64,000 nucleotides of DNA from Anaerolineaceae bacterium (lineage in GTDB: Bacteria; Chloroflexota; Anaerolineae; Anaerolineales; Anaerolineaceae), in NCBI GenBank assembly GCA_016841365.1, contig JAENZI010000006.1:121398-185397 (forward strand), given 5' to 3'. The notes below the pieces were generated by a model. That model worked only from the letters and a program-made list of their open reading frames with translations, made no database searches and was not told the origin of the DNA. A program made the translations under genes and the position numbers. Positions within the stretch are counted from its first letter, which is position 1; each line of letters starts with the position of its first letter. Of the stretch, positions 61,611-64,000 are shown one piece after another.

Positions 61611-63758
61611 TTATTTCAGGGTAAACCCACCACCTGTAATTGTAAACCGCGCAGACTGCACGCCCGGTGTGCCCGGTTGGCCGCCGCCAGCAAAGACGGT
61701 GAAATCACCGGGCTCTACCAGCCATCTGCTACTGTCATCCACACAGGCAAGCTGCTCAGGTTGGATCTCAAATTTCAGGTGGGTCTCAGACCCGGGTGCC
61801 AGACGTACCCGCCAGAACCCTACCAGGCTATGCCGGGGTATCGGAAACGAAGCAACTTCATCTCGCAAATAGATCTGCACGACTTCGTCACCCGCGACCT
61901 GTCCGGTGTTCCTCACTCTGCAGTTGACATGCACAGTTTCGAGTCCGGATATGTAATCATGGCTCAGCGAAAGGTCAGTCGTTTCGAATGTCGTGTAACT
62001 CAGTCCATAACCAAATGGATACAACACTTCCCCGTCAAAGTACCGGTAGGTGCGTCCATCCATGTCATACGCCTCAAATGGCGGGAGTTGATCCACAGAT
62101 TTATAAAACGTGACCGGCAACCGGCCGCCCGGGTTGGTGTCGCCAAATAAAACCTCAGCCACCGCCCTGCCGCCGGATTGCCCCGGGTACCACGCTTCAA
62201 TGATCGCCGGGATATGTTCGTCCGCCCAGTTGATGGCAATGGAACTCCCATTCAGGAGGACAAGCACTACCGGGGTCCCGGTTTCAGCAACAGCTCTTAG
62301 CAGGGCTTCCTGTTCACCTGGCAGGTCAATCTCCGTCCGGTCGCCCTGGGTGATCTCATCCTCAGCCAAGCCGGCTTGCTGCCCCTCCTCGCCTTCTACC
62401 TTTTGGGAAAGCCCCAGCACCACCACAGCCACATCTGCATCCCGTGCATTATCCAGGGCTGCTTCAAACCCATCCTGACCGATTTCCGTTATCCCACACC
62501 CTTGTGCGTAAGACACCTCAATCGTAGGTGAGACCAATGTCCTGATCCCATCCAAAACCGTGATCGACTCACTGGGGGTGCCGGCATAATTCCCGCACAG
62601 GACCAGTTCATCATCCGCATTAGGACCAATCACAGCAATTCTCTTCAAGTTCTTGGTTAGCGGCAAGAAATTATCGTCGTTCTTGAGCAGCACAATTGAT
62701 TGACGGGCTGCCTCAAGTGCCAATGCCTGGTTGGCCGGGGAGTTAATTACCTCGACCGGGATGTGAGCGTAGGGCACCTGTTCTTCAGGGTCAAACATTC
62801 CCAGCCGGAAACGAACCGCAAACAAATACGTCAACGCCTCGTCAATATCGCGCTCAGAGAGCAGCCCCCGCCCAACCGCAGCCAGCAGGTGTTCATAGGT
62901 GGACCCGCAATTCAAATTACAGCCTGCTGTGAGCGCCATTGCAGCCGCTTCCTCAGGCGTGGGAACAAGTTTATGATGCTTGTAAATGTCCTCAATCGCA
63001 CAGCAGTCCGAAACAATATACCCGTCAAACCCCCAGTTCTTCCGCAGAATATCCTGCAATAGCGTGGGGCTTGCGCAGCACGCCTCGCCATTGGTACGGT
63101 TATAGGCACCCATCACACCCGCCACCTTCGCCTCTTTTACCAGGGCTTTGAAGGCAGGTAAATATGTCATCCATAAATCACGCTGACTCACTTCAGCATT
63201 GAACGCATGACGCAGCGCTTCAGGCCCGCTGTGGACGGCGTAATGCTTGGCACAGGCGGCTGTTTTGAGATAGCGGGGATCATCACCCTGCAAACCGCGC
63301 ACAAACTGGACCCCTAACCGGGTCGTAAGGTAAGGGTCTTCGCCGTAGGTCTCCTGCCCCCGCCCCCAGCGCGGATCCCTGAAAATGTTGATATTGGGCG
63401 ACCAAAACGTCAGTCCGGTATAGCGATCATGCACACCTTCACGCAGCGCCTGGTGATGCTTGGCTCGGCCTTCATCAGAAATCACGTTTGCGATCTGATG
63501 AACCAGGTCTTCATTAAAGGTGGCCGCCATGCCAATCGCCTGCGGGAAAACGGTTGCGATCCCAGCGCGTGCCACGCCGTGCAAAGCCTCATTCCACCAG
63601 TTGTAGGGCGGGATGCCCAAACGGTCAACACCGGGCGCATCATCCATCAATTGAGAGACCTTTTCAGCCAGCGTCATCCTGGCGATCAGGTCCTGCGCGC
63701 GCACCTCGGGTGAAAACTCAGGGTTCAAATAGAGCGGTTGCATATTGTCGTCTGCCAT
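61611..63758 (-). CDS. Glycoside hydrolase family 3 (beta-glucosidase/beta-xylosidase)
   Basis: A 715-residue GH3 enzyme. Domain 1 is a TIM barrel with the sequence ALHGVARAG and the pattern SPNINIFRDPRWGRGQETYGED, which is typical of the plant-type xylosidase/glucosidase branch. The nucleophile lies in IVSDCCAIEDI, the alpha/beta sandwich follows, and a fibronectin-III-like domain (from VLYPFGYGLSYTTFE) closes it. There is no signal peptide, so it acts on imported oligosaccharides. GGAG precedes the ATG. A -10 like element (TATAAT on the minus strand) is upstream. Specificity for glucose or xylose cannot be read reliably. Confidence 0.94.
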   Translation of the reverse strand: MADDNMQPLYLNPEFSPEVRAQDLIARMTLAEKVSQLMDDAPGVDRLGIPPYNWWNEALHGVARAGIATVFPQAIGMAATFNEDLVHQIANVISDEGRAKHHQALREGVHDRYTGLTFWSPNINIFRDPRWGRGQETYGEDPYLTTRLGVQFVRGLQGDDPRYLKTAACAKHYAVHSGPEALRHAFNAEVSQRDLWMTYLPAFKALVKEAKVAGVMGAYNRTNGEACCASPTLLQDILRKNWGFDGYIVSDCCAIEDIYKHHKLVPTPEEAAAMALTAGCNLNCGSTYEHLLAAVGRGLLSERDIDEALTYLFAVRFRLGMFDPEEQVPYAHIPVEVINSPANQALALEAARQSIVLLKNDDNFLPLTKNLKRIAVIGPNADDELVLCGNYAGTPSESITVLDGIRTLVSPTIEVSYAQGCGITEIGQDGFEAALDNARDADVAVVVLGLSQKVEGEEGQQAGLAEDEITQGDRTEIDLPGEQEALLRAVAETGTPVVLVLLNGSSIAINWADEHIPAIIEAWYPGQSGGRAVAEVLFGDTNPGGRLPVTFYKSVDQLPPFEAYDMDGRTYRYFDGEVLYPFGYGLSYTTFETTDLSLSHDYISGLETVHVNCRVRNTGQVAGDEVVQIYLRDEVASFPIPRHSLVGFWRVRLAPGSETHLKFEIQPEQLACVDDSSRWLVEPGDFTVFAGGGQPGTPGVQSARFTITGGGFTLK

Positions 63759-63874
63759 CCAAATGCTCTCCTCAAAAGTATTGTTATATTATACGCGAGT
63801 TTGACCGCCGTCCTGCCCCAATTTTTGCGGTAAACATCATAGAAAAGGTGTGTCTTATTGCATCTTTCTGCACC

Positions 63875-63902
63875 TTCACAAGTAAATAATCAATGGTAAA
63901 AT
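63875..63902 (+). promoter_or_regulatory. Candidate promoter of tRNA-Leu
   Basis: TTCACA and an extended -10 (TGG-TAAAAT) with a 16-base spacer, 14 bases before the tRNA. Confidence 0.45.
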
Positions 63903-63915
63903 TATGGATGCTTTA

Positions 63916-63998
63916 GGGGCAGTGGCGGAATGGCAGACGCAACGGACTTAAAATCCGTCGGTAGTAGTACCGTGTGGGTTCGACTCCCACCTGCCCTA
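63916..63998 (+). tRNA. tRNA-Leu (anticodon TAA)
   Basis: An 83-base class II tRNA. The acceptor stem GGGGCAG pairs with CTGCCCT (one G-T), the anticodon stem ACGGA/TCCGT holds the loop CTTAAAA giving TAA, a long variable arm is present, and the T arm GTGGG-TTCGACT-CCCAC is perfect. The discriminator is A. CCA is not encoded. Confidence 0.95.
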
Positions 63999-64000
63999 TA

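Noticed and set aside
1..64000. CRISPR arrays, insertion sequences, prophage or integrated element
   Set aside because: No spaced direct repeats, transposase, integrase or phage genes were seen anywhere in the window.

Overview
The window looks like a stretch of chromosome from a member of the Chloroflexota, most likely class Anaerolineae. This is inferred from gene content: lipoproteins with Thr/Pro-rich linkers and NBR1-type Ig domains, several LysM/M23 cell-wall peptidases, F420-type (DDN) oxidoreductases, and a BMP-type importer. The base composition and gene style look even from end to end. I see no insertion sequence, prophage, CRISPR array or rRNA operon, so this is mostly housekeeping DNA with a few unusual regulatory and fusion features.

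Layout. 1-7655: an asparaginase II gene cut by the window edge, a degenerate MBL-fold protein, an M23 peptidase, Hsp20, a secreted four-repeat protein, a small acidic protein, tRNA-Arg(CCT), and a rho-LysM/M23 pair. 8208-19109: FtsK, ribosomal S1-like protein, M19 dipeptidase, an FprA-like reductase, a catalytic/non-catalytic M16 protease pair with acpS, and a metallophosphoesterase. 19216-22154: the most interesting block. It holds a two-gene operon (P-loop ATPase plus an 80-residue protein) whose promoter carries two SOS-type operators, followed by glutamine synthetase behind a leader that resembles the glmS ribozyme. 22288-30088: nucleotide and nucleoside enzymes, an unrecognised large protein, an orphan DNA methyltransferase, a PadR/HAAS membrane operon and two surface proteins.

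30155-34537 groups polyphosphate kinase, a uridine-kinase-like gene with an apparent frameshift, pyrophosphatase and trmD. 34568-42333 holds an MFS transporter and a complete BMP-type ABC importer whose binding lipoprotein is a fusion of two different binding-protein folds. 42444-48895 holds a cysteine desulfurase-SelD fusion, a DDN-family protein and a NatAB-like ABC exporter. 49127-56105 has two NBR1-Ig lipoproteins, queG-dus (tRNA modification) and rpsO-pnp. 56256-63998 has an unknown protein, murE, several membrane proteins with an L-lactate permease, a GH3 glycosidase and tRNA-Leu(TAA).

Together the genes suggest a fermentative heterotroph that scavenges nucleosides and sugars, stores polyphosphate and uses selenium. 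The two strongest leads for new biology are the glmS-like RNA in front of glnA, which would tie glutamine synthesis to amino-sugar status, and the operon with SOS-like operators encoding an uncharacterised ATPase. Start codons were moved from the longest reading frame wherever a Shine-Dalgarno sequence pointed to an internal start. All function calls are from sequence recognition alone.
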